From NCBI GenBank assembly GCA_034509495.1, contig CM067511.1, forward strand, positions 23,403,312 to 23,467,311: DNA of 64,000 nucleotides, written 5' to 3'. Shown here piece by piece: positions 24,661-37,759 of this stretch; the first letter of the stretch is position 1, and each line of letters begins with the position of its first letter. The position numbers and the translations under genes are program-made. Under the pieces are notes generated by a model. The model ran no database searches and was not told the DNA's origin. It saw only the letters and a list, made by a program, of their open reading frames with translations. The stretch is from Acestrorhynchus altus. Taxonomy: Eukaryota > Chordata > Actinopteri > Characiformes > Acestrorhynchidae.

Positions 24661-26271
24661 CCAGTGAAATCGGGTGTGTTTCAGACTGCCTGGAATGACC
24701 ATCCTCAGCCACGTCAGTCTTCCGTGGAAAAGATTGGTGACCGCTGTCATAGAGTATCAGAAGTCACTGTGACCTACTTTGCTATTCTTTAAGAACTCTG
24801 CACAGTCGACTGAGTTTATACAACTCTAATAGATGGCCAATAGCCTCTTCTGCTTGTTAACCTGCTAGGCTCAGAGTAAAACTAAGACTAAGGCCTGTTC
24901 AGAGCAAGAAAGAAAACATTCCCTGAAGCTACCACTTCAGGCATGTTTCTCGCCTCGTTCTCTCCCTGTGCTGTCCATGCTGCTCACGTTAGTTCTTTCC
25001 AGCTATTGCACACTCTGTCTCGCTCTCTCTTCCCCCATGTCTCTTGGTTTGTCTCAATTGTACAATCTGTGTCTCAATCAAGGAAGTCCCAATCCAGTCT
25101 CATTTCCCATCGATCCAATCAGAGCACCTCAAAAAAAGAGTGTCCTGCTCACTCAGTATGCTTGAAAAATGCATATTTGGAGTTGAGAAACGAACATGTG
25201 GAGGTAAGACTTCCTACGTTCTCTGCTTCCTACGTTCTGTGAACAACGAGAACGCCACCCACTGTCCCACCCTCTCCTCCATTTCTTCAGCAAATGCTAC
25301 AAGTATGAGGGTGAAATTGTTTAAGATTAAAGAATATATACAAACTCTAAGTAAGCAGGGCTTAACACTGTTAAGGACTACTTAACACTAAAGTAAAATC
25401 ACTTTATTTTGATTACACATTTTTAAATGAGATTTTTTTTGGAAGGCTACCTTTTAAAACAATAGTTTAATATACGATAATACAGTCTGATTGAGCTCCC
25501 TGATCATTTAGCTTCCAGTTAGTTCAAGACACTGCAGTGAAATCACCTTACGTTTGTTGTATGTGTGTCTAGTGGTTCACAAACTTAATTAAACTTTTCT
25601 TTTTTTTGTAACCACTGATGTGAAATCATTATTTTAACCTGTCATTAATCTTAGTAAACATGAGCCAACCCTTCTGGATGGTCAGTATTTCATTTCCTCT
25701 TGGCCCTGACCCCTCTGGATGACTGGCGGTTATGTGTAATTTAGAGATATGTTTATGACTGGCTATAATGGACTGTTTTATTTATATTAGTGTCTCTGGA
25801 CAGCATTAGAACAAGGAAAAAGAAACAAATATAGAAACCAAAGAGGAAGCAGACTATTACAATGCATCACCATGGTAATCCCAGTTAAACACCACATCTA
25901 GCTGAGCGCATGTGTATGTGTGTGCGCAGTTTGATCAGACAGCAGAACAAATCAAATTATCTTTTTTCTTCACTCACATGTTCAGATTTCACAATAAAGT
26001 AACTAAACATGGCCTGGCTGTAGTCTCGCTTGCATATTTATGTTGGTTGCTAACTCATCTCAAATTCAAATCATTAAAGGAAATTTAAAAAATCTATTTT
26101 TTTAAAGGTGGTCTAGAAGACTATATTTATCTTGGATTAATCCCAATTTCCCCCTCAATTTGGAAATGCCAATTACCCAACCCTATTAGGACTCACCCCC
26201 AATCACATAAAGCTAGGTGGATAAAGACAAGAACATGCCTCCTCCCATTTTTTCAAACTCTGATACAATGG

Positions 26272-26745
26272 TTAACATTTACATTTATGGCATTTAGCAG
26301 ACGCCCTTAACCAGAGCAACTTACAAAAGTGCTTTGCTGTTCACTCAGAAAATACCCTTAGCTAGTAGACGAGTCTGGAATCTATAGATTCCTCTCACAT
26401 AGATCCTGTTGAACACAAACATCTTTTTGGAGTTAAATACTTGTGAAGCAGACGGGTCTTCAGTCTGTGTTTGTGAGGGACTCAGCTGTTCGGACTCCCA
26501 GGGAAAGTTTGTTCCACCATTTAGGTGCCAGAACAGAAAAGAGTCTGGATGCATGTTTTCCTTGCATTCTGAGGGATGGTGGGTCAAGCTGAGCTGTACT
26601 TGAAGCACAGGTTTTGACCGTTGAAAAAAATGTCCAAACAGGAGGCAACAGATACCTGTGCCAAGAAGAACTGCACAAGGAGTGATGAGATGCACCATCT
26701 ACCCACCCAAAGCTCTCTTGGACTCTGCCTGACAATGGCAAGCAG
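26272..26745 (-). mobile_element. L2-clade LINE 3' fragment, antisense
   Basis: Minus-strand translation gives VQLSLTHHPS, FSVLAPKWWNKLSLGVRTAE and related pieces, the C-terminal end of an L2-type reverse transcriptase reading frame. It runs into the tail 'GTCTGCTAAATGCCATAAAT' plus GTAAATG at the low-coordinate end. The same tail and the same FSVLAPKWWNEL motif occur in the copy at 43.6-44.3 kb. Frameshifts are present. Confidence 0.8.
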
Positions 26746-28278
26746 CATGACCCAGCATGAACCCATGGATCATAGTGCTAGTGCATTAGACCTCTAAGCC
26801 AATCAGAGCCGGACTTATTTGAATAATGATGCGTACATGCGAGTGACACACAAACTTCAAAAACACTCATGTCCTGCTATAAAAGAAAATGAAGCACAAG
26901 CCCAACAGCTGGAAAACAAACCAATTCCAAAACTCCCAAAGTCTGACACAACAGTCTTAATTCATTACACAGTATTTACATGCATGCCAGGCAGATGTCT
27001 GATCATGCACTTTTTGAACTTCAGAAGAGCAGAATGTAGGAGACGCGGGAAACTAAAATAATAAAATGATGAATAATAACAGGAGACATAACGGCACTCC
27101 AAACACCTTCTTTACCTGTAACCTGCCAACAACCAGCAGGCATCTAAAAATGCAACAGCCAAGTATACAATGACAATTAACAAGTCTGTTAATCACAACT
27201 ACAACGAATAACAGTGGCATGTTCACATCAGTAGATACAGAACCTTCTTAAGGCTCCTTTATGCTGAAAGCCAAATACGACTACGGATACAAACAAAGCC
27301 TTCTGTCCATAATTTGCATTCACTTCATCTGTACTTGTGCATGTTTTCTAAACATTTGCAGACAGAACAAAACCACTGGAAACTGTGGCACTGTAGCCAA
27401 TCCATACGGACAATGCAAAGAAAAAAAGCAAAAACATAAAAGCCTTTTTGGTAATAAGTACATTATCACCACCTCCTCACCCAACGGCAGGTTTGTTGAA
27501 ATTTGTGATTCTAAACTGCCATCTATTGGTTGTGTGGCTCAATATCCACGCCAACGTGAAGGACGAACAGAAGTATGTGGGCAGTGACTGCTGCACAGTT
27601 TGAAAAGCACATATTTTCTTACATAAAGGGAGTAGAAGTGCACCTTAACATACAATAAGGCCCTGTATACACCCTTGCTTAGGGCAAAAAAGCAATTATC
27701 ATATATGACTAGTTTGTGTTTTTGAAGAGTCATGCAGCAGTGATGTTCCTCCTGCAGTGAAGGTATGCAACATAGTTATTTATAGCACTGGAGAAATGAC
27801 CCTGTAAGGTGGAGAACAAAGCTTCTTACTTAGTTTAGTTGTCTAAACTGTCTGCAAGTGTAACAAAAAAAAAAAAATCAGGACTAAATCAGTGGTATAA
27901 TCCCAGCAAGACAGTCATGGTTAGGCTTTATTGCAAGATACTGCCACTGGTGTGCTGCTCTATTCAGCATTCAGCCTCTTGTCTACAAAGGCAGCACATC
28001 AATGCCAGTATCTCATGGTATAATGCTCCCTCTCATGTATTATTGTGGAATTGGCATCAGCCTACAGTTCTCACATCAGTACATCCTTAGTTATAAGGAA
28101 TGTTTCTGCCCAGACTTCTCTGTCACAATACTGGGCAGCCGTTCAGAACAGAGCTCATCAGTCTTAAAGGCATTGTATCAAGGTACAAAATGAGGTCAGA
28201 AAATAGAATCATGTAGAATCCTGATGTAAGGAAAATGAATAAAGTAGGATCTGGGCTCTTTTAGTGCATTTTCACATC

Positions 28279-29218
28279 TACAGACATTTACAAAAGGTTT
28301 GGGCGCCCCTGGTTACACACATGAAGTTACAGATTAAATACATTTAACATTTTAGGCAATAACAGTGTACCTCTGCAAACGTTTGGGAACCCTAAGAAAT
28401 TTGAGCACTCAGATCAAGGCTGAGTGATATCGATATTTATGTTGATATCGGGGGAAAAAAGAGAGTAGGATATGGGTTGAGGCGATATTTATATTGAGAA
28501 TTAAAGTTTTTAAATAACTGTTTCAATCTTGCAGAAAACTTTTTAGCTTCCTTGTTCTGCTCTACCTCCTTTACTCCGTTCTCCTCCACCTCCACATAAG
28601 ACAGAGCTCTGGTACGAGGACAATTGGTTAAAGTTTGGTCTTCATTTCCTCTTTATATGCTCTAGGTTTAGGATGCGATAAGATGTCATGGGTTGTCGTA
28701 ATGATTTTAGGGTTGTCCTAAAGTGTTGCTAGGAAAGGAGAAATTATTCAAATTTCAAAGCTTAATAAATAACCAGACTCCTCTAACCTTATCCCAGAAA
28801 ACTGCAGAGAGGTTCTTCTAAACAGCTGCCTAGCACAAAAATAAAAATGGTTCAGAGCCACAAAGCAGGAGAAGACTAAGAAAATAAGAAAGCATTTTCA
28901 GGTTGCCATTTCCTTAGTTTGAAAATGTAATTAAGAAATAGCAGTTAACGGGAACAGTGGAGGACGAGATGATGTGGAAGACAAATTTCAAGCTGTTAAA
29001 CAAGCTGTGATACTCGCCACAGAGGGAGCTACTAGAGGCTAACCATGCAGATGCCCAGGTTTTATGTTACTTTGAAAATGTTAAAGATGAATTTAAATTG
29101 TTTTTCTTAAAATGCAAAGAGGATGTTTCATCAACTTTATGCCTTTAGGAGATCATTTCATCTTTAACTTGCAAGTCAGTTAAACCAGGGGTGCCCAAAC
29201 ATTTGCATACCACTGTAG
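28279..29218 (+). mobile_element. Tc1-like element with both ends, 'GTTTGGGCRCCCCTGG' family
   Basis: The left end (CAGACATTTACAAAAGGTTT, then GGGCGCCCCTGG) is mirrored by the right end (CCAGGGGTGCCCAAACATTT, then GCATACCACTGTAG). TA flanks both ends (...CTA and TAGAA). Inside, near 28.83-28.95 kb, TKQEKTKKIRKHFQVAIS and QLTGTVE are the helix-turn-helix part of a Tc1-like transposase. Stop codons and loss of the catalytic half make it non-functional. A 'GGCTGAGTGATATCG' segment near 28.42 kb looks like another repeat nested inside it. Confidence 0.7.
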
Positions 29219-31084
29219 AAATTGTTTGCTGTGATCTGAATCAGTTAAGGAGTTTGTAAACTTGGAGTGTTTACCATTTCCATTAGTTCACAGCTGTGAT
29301 TACTTGCAGAGTACACCTGAAAGCTGGCTCACCACCACCACCACCAAACTCCAGAGCTCGTTAGGGATGAGGCCTCTCAAAGGTCTCTGTGTGGTTGCTT
29401 TGGTCCACAAGAGTGCGTGATTACTATTTCACAAAGTAGTGCAATTTGACCAGAATACAAAGGCCACGGCTGAAAGCGCCTTCAGAAGCAGCTGCAGAAT
29501 CAGAATGTTGACCATCACACCAAAAAAATCACTGGAAGCTTTACCCACATCACTGGCTTGTGGATGCTTGTGCATTGCCTTGGCAGCTCATTTGCAACGG
29601 CCAGAGGTCACGGTGAAACGAGGATAAGCTCTGCTAAACTAGCTGGGGCTTGACGAGCACGCGAGCCAACGGGAAAACTTGGCTTTCCGTTCCCTCCTGG
29701 GACAAGTGGATAAACTCTGAGTCTGACACGTATGTGTACATGCACACATGCACGCACACATATACACCTCTTAAATATTTGATCCATCTGTTGTTTTAAA
29801 AGCAAACACTTGGACAGTTCCCTTTCTTATACTCTTTCATGCACAGTTCAAACTGCGCACCAGTTAGCCCAACCCAAAAGAAGCAGATACATCATACACA
29901 AGATAATGATCGACACAACCGATCACACACAACAAAAGTGTGTGTTTAAAATTTAATTTAATCTTTTGTACCTTTATCCAACAAACCTGCAGGGTTACAA
30001 TGAGGCTGCTGTTGCCCCATAAGCCTATTAGATGACGATTTGATCAGGGAGGGCACTTTTAGTATGTATGGGGTAAGTATCACATTCTTAAGCAGCTTCG
30101 AGATCTGAAGCTCTAACCAGAGCAGGTCTACGATATGTTAAAAGATCATGCAACCTGGAGTCCTGAAAGTTCTGCTTACTTCCAATACAAAGTGAGTGTT
30201 CAGACATGGAATGAATTTAAGACCTATTCCACAGAGTGAGGACTCATTCGACAGAGCTGAGCTGCACCACCGAGACAAAAACACCAGGACTGTGATTAGT
30301 CATTCGTGGATTCAATATATTGGATCAGTACCAGCAATAGACATGACTGGTCCACAATCAACACTAGGGGTGATAATGATTACTCTATTGACTTAACTCA
30401 ACCAACTGCTCGATCAATGTTTGGATGAAAAGCTCGGCTAAAACAAATTAAGTCTGAACTGGTGGGTTGAGGACAAACTAGGGTTGTTTTTCACTGATTC
30501 TGTGAGCACTTCTAAATATTCCGAATCTGAATTACTCTATTAATCTCAGGGGGAAATTGCAATATTCATATCCACTGTAAAAATGCTGCCTTCACTTCCC
30601 CTTTACTCAATTCAGCACTACAGCTGCTTTACTGCTTTTGGAATCTGAAAGACAGAACACTATTAAACCTATTGTGTACTGTGGTACATTTGATATCACA
30701 GTCCTCAACACAGCAGTTCAGGGTGAGACTGTTTCCATCAATGTTACCCTACTTATAGAATATGCTCAGCCACACGTCCATAGGTAACTGGTCCCAATGG
30801 ATGGGCCTACTAAAAACAAACAAACAAAAAACAACAACTACACTGTTTAAAGTACAGGATGCATGAGGAACGTTTGGAGGTTCTTTCATTTAAAACTGTG
30901 GAGGAACCTCTTAAGGTGCTTCAAGGAACCTTCAAGGAAGTTGTGCTTCAAGAAACCTAGGACAAGGTTCTTAGAGGTTCTTAAGAGATTCCTCCACAAT
31001 TTTACATTGAACAACCTCCTAAAAGTTCCTCAAGGATCTTGTACTTTTTGCAGTGCCGGGGTGGGTAATTATGGTAAATGCAAT

Positions 31085-31218
<134 letters not shown>

Positions 31219-32389
31219 CAGTATAAAATTTGTACCATTTCATTTAATTTGCCTTACTGCCATTGCATGTCCTGAGATGTGAAAACTCTGCATACCCACA
31301 TTGTGAGATCAATGCTGAAACGATATATTGTGCAGCCCTAATAAAAGATATAATGATATTTAAAGACATGTTCCCGATATACAGTATTTCTCCAACTTTT
31401 TTACGTCAACAAAATGCTTTAGCAGTGTCAGACTCTTAAAACTGCTATTAAAATATCCTTCCATACATGAACAATCATTTTTATGCAAAATCTGCTGCAT
31501 TATATCCAACTAAACAGGTCTTATTATGCACATCTTTAAGCCCTGAATATATCCACAAAATGCTCAGAAAAGTATACTGTGCATCACAACAAAAGTTATG
31601 ATCCTAGAAAATAGTCTGAATGAATAAATGAATGAATGAATATGAAGCTGCTTCTACAAAACACCCAGATAGAGAACTGAGAACTGGTTTCCACTTGTAG
31701 AAGTTGATGCTTCAGTTTTGACCCCCAGCTATTTAATCTACCACCACCACCAGCAGAGAAAAAAACTGCTTCTTAAAGATCTAAATAAACCGTGACTAAA
31801 GCTCACAGTCCACAAGACCTCACTGCTGCAGTATAAAACCAGGTCACTGCTGTGACACATTGCCACAACTCCCATCTGTATATCCCTTAAATACACTCGT
31901 TTGGATTCATACACAATGACTCCATAGGCCTCCTGGATTCAGTGTCTAGACCTTCTTTCTACCCAGCAACACACGCTGATGGACACCAGCACATGGTCCT
32001 TGTCATGGCACCAGATTTCAACTGGTGACAAGGCTTGTGTTTAAATGGGGAGGTTTACTGGGAAGCAGTTTCACTCAAATAGACAGTCAGCACTGGGAAG
32101 GAGTATGCCAGTCACACTGCACACCCTTGTTCTCTGTGACGCTCTCAAGTTTTTCTTTGATTGTTTAATCTTTGGAAAAATAATAGTCCCATCCACACAC
32201 ATAAGGGCTCTTTAGAAGGCAGCAGAGCTGGCGTTTTTGTCTCCCTTCCTCATGAAAACACCACTTTGATCAGTGTTGCAGTGTGACGTGTGGACAGGGA
32301 AAATTGAGTTCTATGGAAATGCTGATGTCACAAAGCAGGCATGTTGAAGAAATGAACCAATTTCAATGTTTAAACATAGTAAAGATGGA

Positions 32390-32475
32390 AGACGTATTTC
32401 ATGAGGTGTCCATTTTTTTCACATTGTATTTTTCACATCATATAATCACCATTCAGTAAAGACATGTGATATGGT
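32390..32475 (-). mobile_element. fragment of the 'GGCTGGGCAATAT' repeat family, antisense
   Basis: GAGGTGTCCATTTTTTTCAC, ATTGTATTTTTCACATC is the inverse of the 12.52-12.56 kb segment. The ends are missing. Confidence 0.4.
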
Positions 32476-32793
32476 CTCTAATTGGTCTAATGAGTGACAG
32501 GATCCACATTGCATATGTTTATGTGTACTAATAATTTCAGGGTTTTTTGATTGTTTTTTTAGGTTGTACTGGGACAATTTGTTTGCAGTACCATGTTTTC
32601 TAGGAAATAGTAGTTAAATTTTCCACTGTACACAATAAAACAACAATTTAATAGCAGAGCTGGCCACCAGTTGCTTAGCAACAAGGAGACGCAAAGTCAG
32701 AATCAATGGTACCGTAATCCCTGAATCTGCCTTCTGTATACGAGAGATGCGGTTGCTCAGTATTCAATAAGTGCTGACAAAACCCATGCTATG

Positions 32794-32798
<5 letters not shown>

Positions 32799-32862
<64 letters not shown>
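32799..32862. repeat. (CA)n microsatellite
   Basis: About 32 uninterrupted CA units. Confidence 0.95.
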
Positions 32863-32864
<2 letters not shown>

Positions 32865-35714
32865 TATTATTATATAATGCCATAATTTCGTACAGCAGCA
32901 CTACCACACTCTTCAGACAGATTTCTAAACAGGATTGTACAATGAAATCAGATTCATCAGGAACAGCATCCAACAGATAATTTGACCACTACAACCCATG
33001 TTTTTGGTCACTATGTGTTCTACACGCTGACTACACCCTACAGACAGCAGATGTGTTCAATCATAAAAAGAAAAAAGTGTTTGTCAATCTGTCCATTGTG
33101 AAATTGTACACAAAGTGTAACCAAAAAAAACCCCAAAGATATGTTCTGCTTCTTTCAATCACTATTTGTTGAAGCAAGCAAAGTCATTTACATTCAGCAC
33201 TGAAAGAAAAAGACTTTCACTACATACAGATTCTTATATACTACAAATAAATGCAATAATCCTGCATCACCTTCATTAAACAAGCTTCACTTAATTATTA
33301 ATATGCTTTTTTTAAATATAGCAGTGTAAACATAATCGTCTCAACCAAAACTCCACCCTAAACAAACAAGACTCCTCCCCATGCAGCACAAAAACATTGT
33401 TTCAGTCGGAAGAAAAGTGTGAAGGCATGTTAAATTGTGAATAAGTGGACACGCATTTGACTACCAAGTGTAAATGCATGTGTTTAAACTCTTATCAGGA
33501 CACAATAAGGACACTAGTCACATGAAGAGACCAGCTGTGAAAAGAGTCATTTTTAAATTTATTAGTTGTCAAGCAAAACATAGCAAAAGCAACCCAAAAA
33601 TCTAAAAGCTACACTCCTAAAATGAATGGCTCCTAAAGGGAGCCTTCGCTAACTGATTTAAACCCTTTACTACACCGAGGCTCCTCTCCACTCTGGCTGA
33701 AGGCTAAAATTGAGAGGTTCTTTGAGATCAAAAAGTGTTTCTTCAACAGCATTGCTCCCAAGAACCTTTTTTTGCACATTTGTTTTTAAGAGGGTGTTGG
33801 ACACAAACCACGTAATTCACAATCATGAGGCACCTTCTTCACAGGAGAGCAAATGGACCAGCTCCGAAAACAAACAAGTCACTCAGTCGAAGTAGAACTA
33901 AAAAAGGAAAAGAAAAGGAGCTTTAAGGAGCTTTCGCTCATGCAAGATCATGTGTTCACCTCCTTTTTTTCCCCCTCTTTTTAAAAGGATCAAGTGACAG
34001 TACAGAAACGACAGAGGCGCATGGCTCGTATTCTGCGAGCTCATTTGGGATGATGGCTCTGGGTAGAATAGCTTGTTTTTAGCTTTCGGGGTCACGTTAC
34101 CACGTTGTCATGTCCAAAACAACACATGGTGGACACTGTAGCTCCTCTGCGCCTGCTTAACACTGTGAGCTTTCACTCCTTCCTTCTGCCCCAGAGTGAG
34201 TGTCTGAGCTACAGAAGTGACGGGACGAATAGAAATAGTTTCCAGTATATTCTAGGGTTCAAATCTACTATAGATAACCTTGTACATATGCTGTTCTGGG
34301 GTGTGTTTTGTTGGCAGGCTGCAGCAGTAGAGTAAATCATTAACACCAATAACAGTCCCATCACTAGAGCTCCATACAGGCACAGATGATTGAACACCCC
34401 ACGTTTCTCAGGTGTCGGAACCTTCGGTGTTGGCACAAGACCCTTTAAAATTTCTTCCATCTTTTGACATCTGTTGGTCTTTAATGAAGTAAAAAAAAAA
34501 AAGAAACCGACACCACTCAGTAAGGTCAATCTCTGGTCCTTTCTAAGAATAACTAGAAGGCTGCTACAGGCCTGCTTTACTACTGCCCTTACAAACCATC
34601 ATCAGCGGACAGAGTTTCACGCACCTCAAAGACACATTGGGCTCCATTCCCTCAAACCAACTTTACAGGTAGTTACAATTAATTAATTACCAACCTTGCT
34701 AACGTAAACAAGTCATTTATTTTATTCTGTCAACCAGGCTGATTCAGGTCAAGAATGACAGACCCCTTTAGGGTGATTAATAAACCATTTTAAAAGGACT
34801 CTACATAGAACAATTCACAAAATGCTGTGCATGAATCAAGCCAAGAACCAGTTAAGCTTTCTAACAATTCTTCAACTTGTCATGGTTCTATACAGAACCA
34901 CCGCCTTTACTCAAAAATCCCTTTATGTGTCATCCATTCCACCCATTAAGACAGGCAACCATCATTACTAGTTATCAAAAAACAAGCAATTAGTTCACCT
35001 GGACAACCAGTGAAACTCACCATGACATATCACCACAAGTGATCATGGGGCCACATTCACAACACAGAAAGCTAAATATCTGGACTGTGCACTTGAGACC
35101 TCATCCCTCAATGTGAATATCATCACCAAGTTCATATTGGACCATAGACTCCATCAAGACCAGAAGACCAGAAGAGACAAGCAGATGAAGGGTATGAAGT
35201 CCAGCCCTGTTCATAACAGTTATTAACATTGATGGTTAGTTCCCTCCAGACTAGTGTCTGTTCCACACGTGCACTTGTGATCAGCTTTGATTTATCTGCT
35301 GCTTAGTCTGGCATAAGAACATGGCAAATACTGACTGACTCAGGACTAAACTCATCTGTAAGGCCCAGGCCTGGGGATGAGCAACAACCCAGCAGACAGG
35401 CCATGATGATGAGTCAATAAAGATGTCAGCGTAGTTCACTTGATAGCTTGATGGGTCAAACCATGCTTGCCACAGCTCTTCTTTCATTTATTGACATATT
35501 TGACCTCTTTTATGGAGTGATAATAAACTGACCGCCATTGGCTCAGCCAAGAACTGAGGCCTGTGCTTTGGGTGACTCACAGCTTCACTATCAACAGCAG
35601 AAAGTGAACATGGAATAGGAGCCATAGGGAAGTAGTCAGCTAAGCTTAGGTGGTCAGAAGATGTCTTTATCCACTGGACAGGTTCCAGACTCAATCTCAT
35701 GAACATAAAGCTGT

Positions 35715-35917
35715 TTAGGTCAGTGGACGTTGAGGTCAGTGGGAGCTGAGGTTGGGGTCAGCAGGAGCTGAGGTCAGGGGGAACTGGGGTTGGGGTAAGC
35801 GGGAACTGGGGTCAGCGGGAATTGGGGTTGGGGTCAATGGCAGCTAAGGTTGGGGTCAGTGGGAGCTGGGGTCAGTGGAAGCTGAGTTTGGGGTCATCGG
35901 GCGTTGGGGTCAGTAAG
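35715..35917. repeat. GGGGTCAGTGGGAGCTG minisatellite
   Basis: About ten imperfect copies of a G-rich unit (GGTTGGGGTCAGTGGGAGCT, with 12-27 base spacing variants) run head to tail on the plus strand. They are just inside the presumed klhl13 promoter side. Confidence 0.9.
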
Positions 35918-35944
35918 TCCACTCTCACACATACATGCTGTTCA

Positions 35945-35997
35945 TAGCGTGTGTGCTCACTCTCAGGCAGTGTGTGCGCTCACTCCCAGGCAGAGAG

Positions 35998-36047
<50 letters not shown>

Positions 36048-36115
36048 CTCACTCTCAGGCAGAGTGTGTGTGTGTGCTCACTCTCAGGCAGAGCGTGTGC
36101 TCACTCTCAGAGTGT
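35945..36115. repeat. (TG)n microsatellite within a CTCACTCTCAGGCAG tandem repeat
   Basis: A GTGTG run (about 36001-36039) is embedded in five or six copies of a 'GCTCACTCTCAGGCAGAG' unit. Frames across it are low-complexity and are not genes. Confidence 0.9.
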
Positions 36116-36149
36116 GTTTACATGTCCGCTCGTGTTCATTCGGAACTTC

Positions 36150-36720
36150 TGAAAGTTAGCAGGTTAGCTTTAGCTTTAGTGAGCGGAGCGGAGTCTCTGT
36201 GGAGCCGAAACGCAGCTTTACAGTCGGAGATAAACGCCTTCCTCGCCGCTCAGACCCGCGGGGCCGCAGAGCCGCGGGCCCGAACTTGTCCCGCAGAGCG
36301 GTTTGGACAGAAGGACGCAGTCAGCTGCACGGCTGCGCTCGTCTGCCTTTAGCCTCACAGCGGCTTCAGCCCAGCGCTCCTCCCGCTCTACCCACCCCGA
36401 CAGCGGCCGGCCGGACCAGCCCGCGATGAACACTGTAACCGGGGATCGTTTACCTCTGCTGACGGCTTCGCTCTTCTCCTTTTCTTCTTAAAGCCCAAAT
36501 CCACTTCACTCAGGAACCTCTCCGTGGCCCGCCCCTTGCGATTTTTCATTCGCGAGGGCCGCGCGGGAGGTGCGCTACGCGCGCCGCCAATTGGCCCGAA
36601 CGGCTGTCAATCAAACGCAGACGCTCAAAACTTCCGTTGCCAAAAGAAGTTCGTTGCGCAGCGGCGGTTCCGCTCCGTGATTGGCTGATTCAACAAGCAG
36701 TAGTAGTAACACACCTAGTG
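36150..36720 (-). promoter_or_regulatory. klhl13: CpG-island promoter, probably of klhl13
   Basis: CpG density rises sharply against the AT-rich surroundings. In the minus-strand direction the order is a CCAAT box (inverse at 36680-36684), a palindromic CCAATTGG (36587-36594) and a GC box (GGGGCGGGCC, about 36527-36537). These precede the donor-bearing segment at 36454-36540. The start site is not defined, and the island could also fire rightwards toward wdr44. Assignment to klhl13 rests on position, strand and the coding exon at 9.4 kb. Confidence 0.5.
36454..36530 (-). other. klhl13: probable non-coding first exon of klhl13
   Basis: Downstream of the GC box on the minus strand, the sequence reaches '...GTCAGCAGAG|GTAAAC'. 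This is a good splice donor at 36453-36448 preceded by AG. No long frame starts at an ATG in it, so it would be untranslated. The 5' boundary is a guess from the position of the GC box. Confidence 0.4.
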
Positions 36721-36829
36721 CTCACGAGTAGCCTCAACACTAACACTCACAGCACTGTGGTCAAACATAAACCACCAACAATACACAACACTGATACTAA
36801 TACCAATTCTAATGTATAATGACTGATGG

Positions 36830-37295
36830 GACAGACAGTGAGTGTGAGAGTGTGACAGTGGCAGTGTGACAGAGGGACAATGTGAGTGTGATAGTGGGAC
36901 AGAATGGCAATGAGACAGAGTGGCAATGGGACAGTGTGAGTGTGACAGCGACAGTGTGAGTGTGGCAAAGTGACAGTGGGACAATGGGAGAGAGTGACAG
37001 TGTGAGTGTAACAGAGTGACAGTGGGACAGAGTGACAGTTTGGCAGTGTGACAATGGGACAGAGTGACAGTGGGGTAGTGTGGCAATGTGGCAGAGTGAG
37101 TGTGACAAAGTTACAGTGGCACAATATGAGTGTGACAGTGGGACAGACTGACAGTGAGTGTAACAGAGTGACAGTGGGACAGTTTAGCAAGGTGTGACAA
37201 TGGGACAGAGTGACAGTGTGACAATGGGACAGTGGGGCAGAGGGACAGTGGGGCAGTGAGACAGTGCGGCCGTGTGACAGTGTGGTAGTCAGTGT
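36830..37295. repeat. GTGACAGTGGGACAGA minisatellite
   Basis: About 460 bases of imperfect, mixed-length units (GTGTGACAGTGGGACA, GAGTGACAGTGTGAGT, GTGGCAATG). Open frames across it (Cys-His-Ser-Leu repeats) are artefacts. It lies between the two CpG islands of the divergent gene pair. Confidence 0.95.
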
Positions 37296-37529
37296 CCTTT
37301 ATTAGTCCCACACTGAGGAAACTGTTAGTGCTACAGCAGCAATGCGAAAACAATGCCCTGAGTACAGAAAACGGATAAAACAGTAGATTATACACAAAAT
37401 ATAAACACTATCAAAGTCTAAACTCTGAAGATTATTACTGATAATTGCACATTAAATTATTGCACGTGCAGTAAATGTAAAGATGTTCCATACAGTTATG
37501 CTACACTTGTGACTTTCCCTCTGTGTATA

Positions 37530-37531
37530 TA

Positions 37532-37563
<32 letters not shown>

Positions 37564-37625
37564 CGTGTGTGTCTCTCTCACTGTCTCTCTCTTTGTCTGT
37601 ATGTCTGTCTGTCTGTCTGTCTCTG

Positions 37626-37690
<65 letters not shown>
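37530..37690. repeat. (CT)n/(GTCT)n compound microsatellite
   Basis: CTGT and CT runs total about 160 bases, immediately upstream of the wdr44 CpG island. Confidence 0.95.
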
Positions 37691-37759
37691 GTGTCAGTGG
37701 GTGACTGATGGTGATTCGGTATGATAATCTCTGTCTGGTTATGAAACAGTACCTGTGAG

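Noticed and set aside
24943..25385. Overlapping plus-strand frames of about 100 codons
   Set aside because: Three competing frames in the same DNA with no shared family signal.
30880..31030. Cluster of 'AAGGTTC' and 'AGGAACC' words suggesting a palindromic element
   Set aside because: The words are scattered without a consistent arm structure. It may be a worn MITE related to text at 33.7 and 34.8 kb, but the ends cannot be placed.
35951..36352. 133-codon plus-strand frame across the left CpG island
   Set aside because: Its first half is TG microsatellite and its second half is CpG-rich promoter. No match recognised.
36715..37395. Several minus-strand frames of Cys-His-Ser-Leu repeats
   Set aside because: They are the minisatellite read in three frames.
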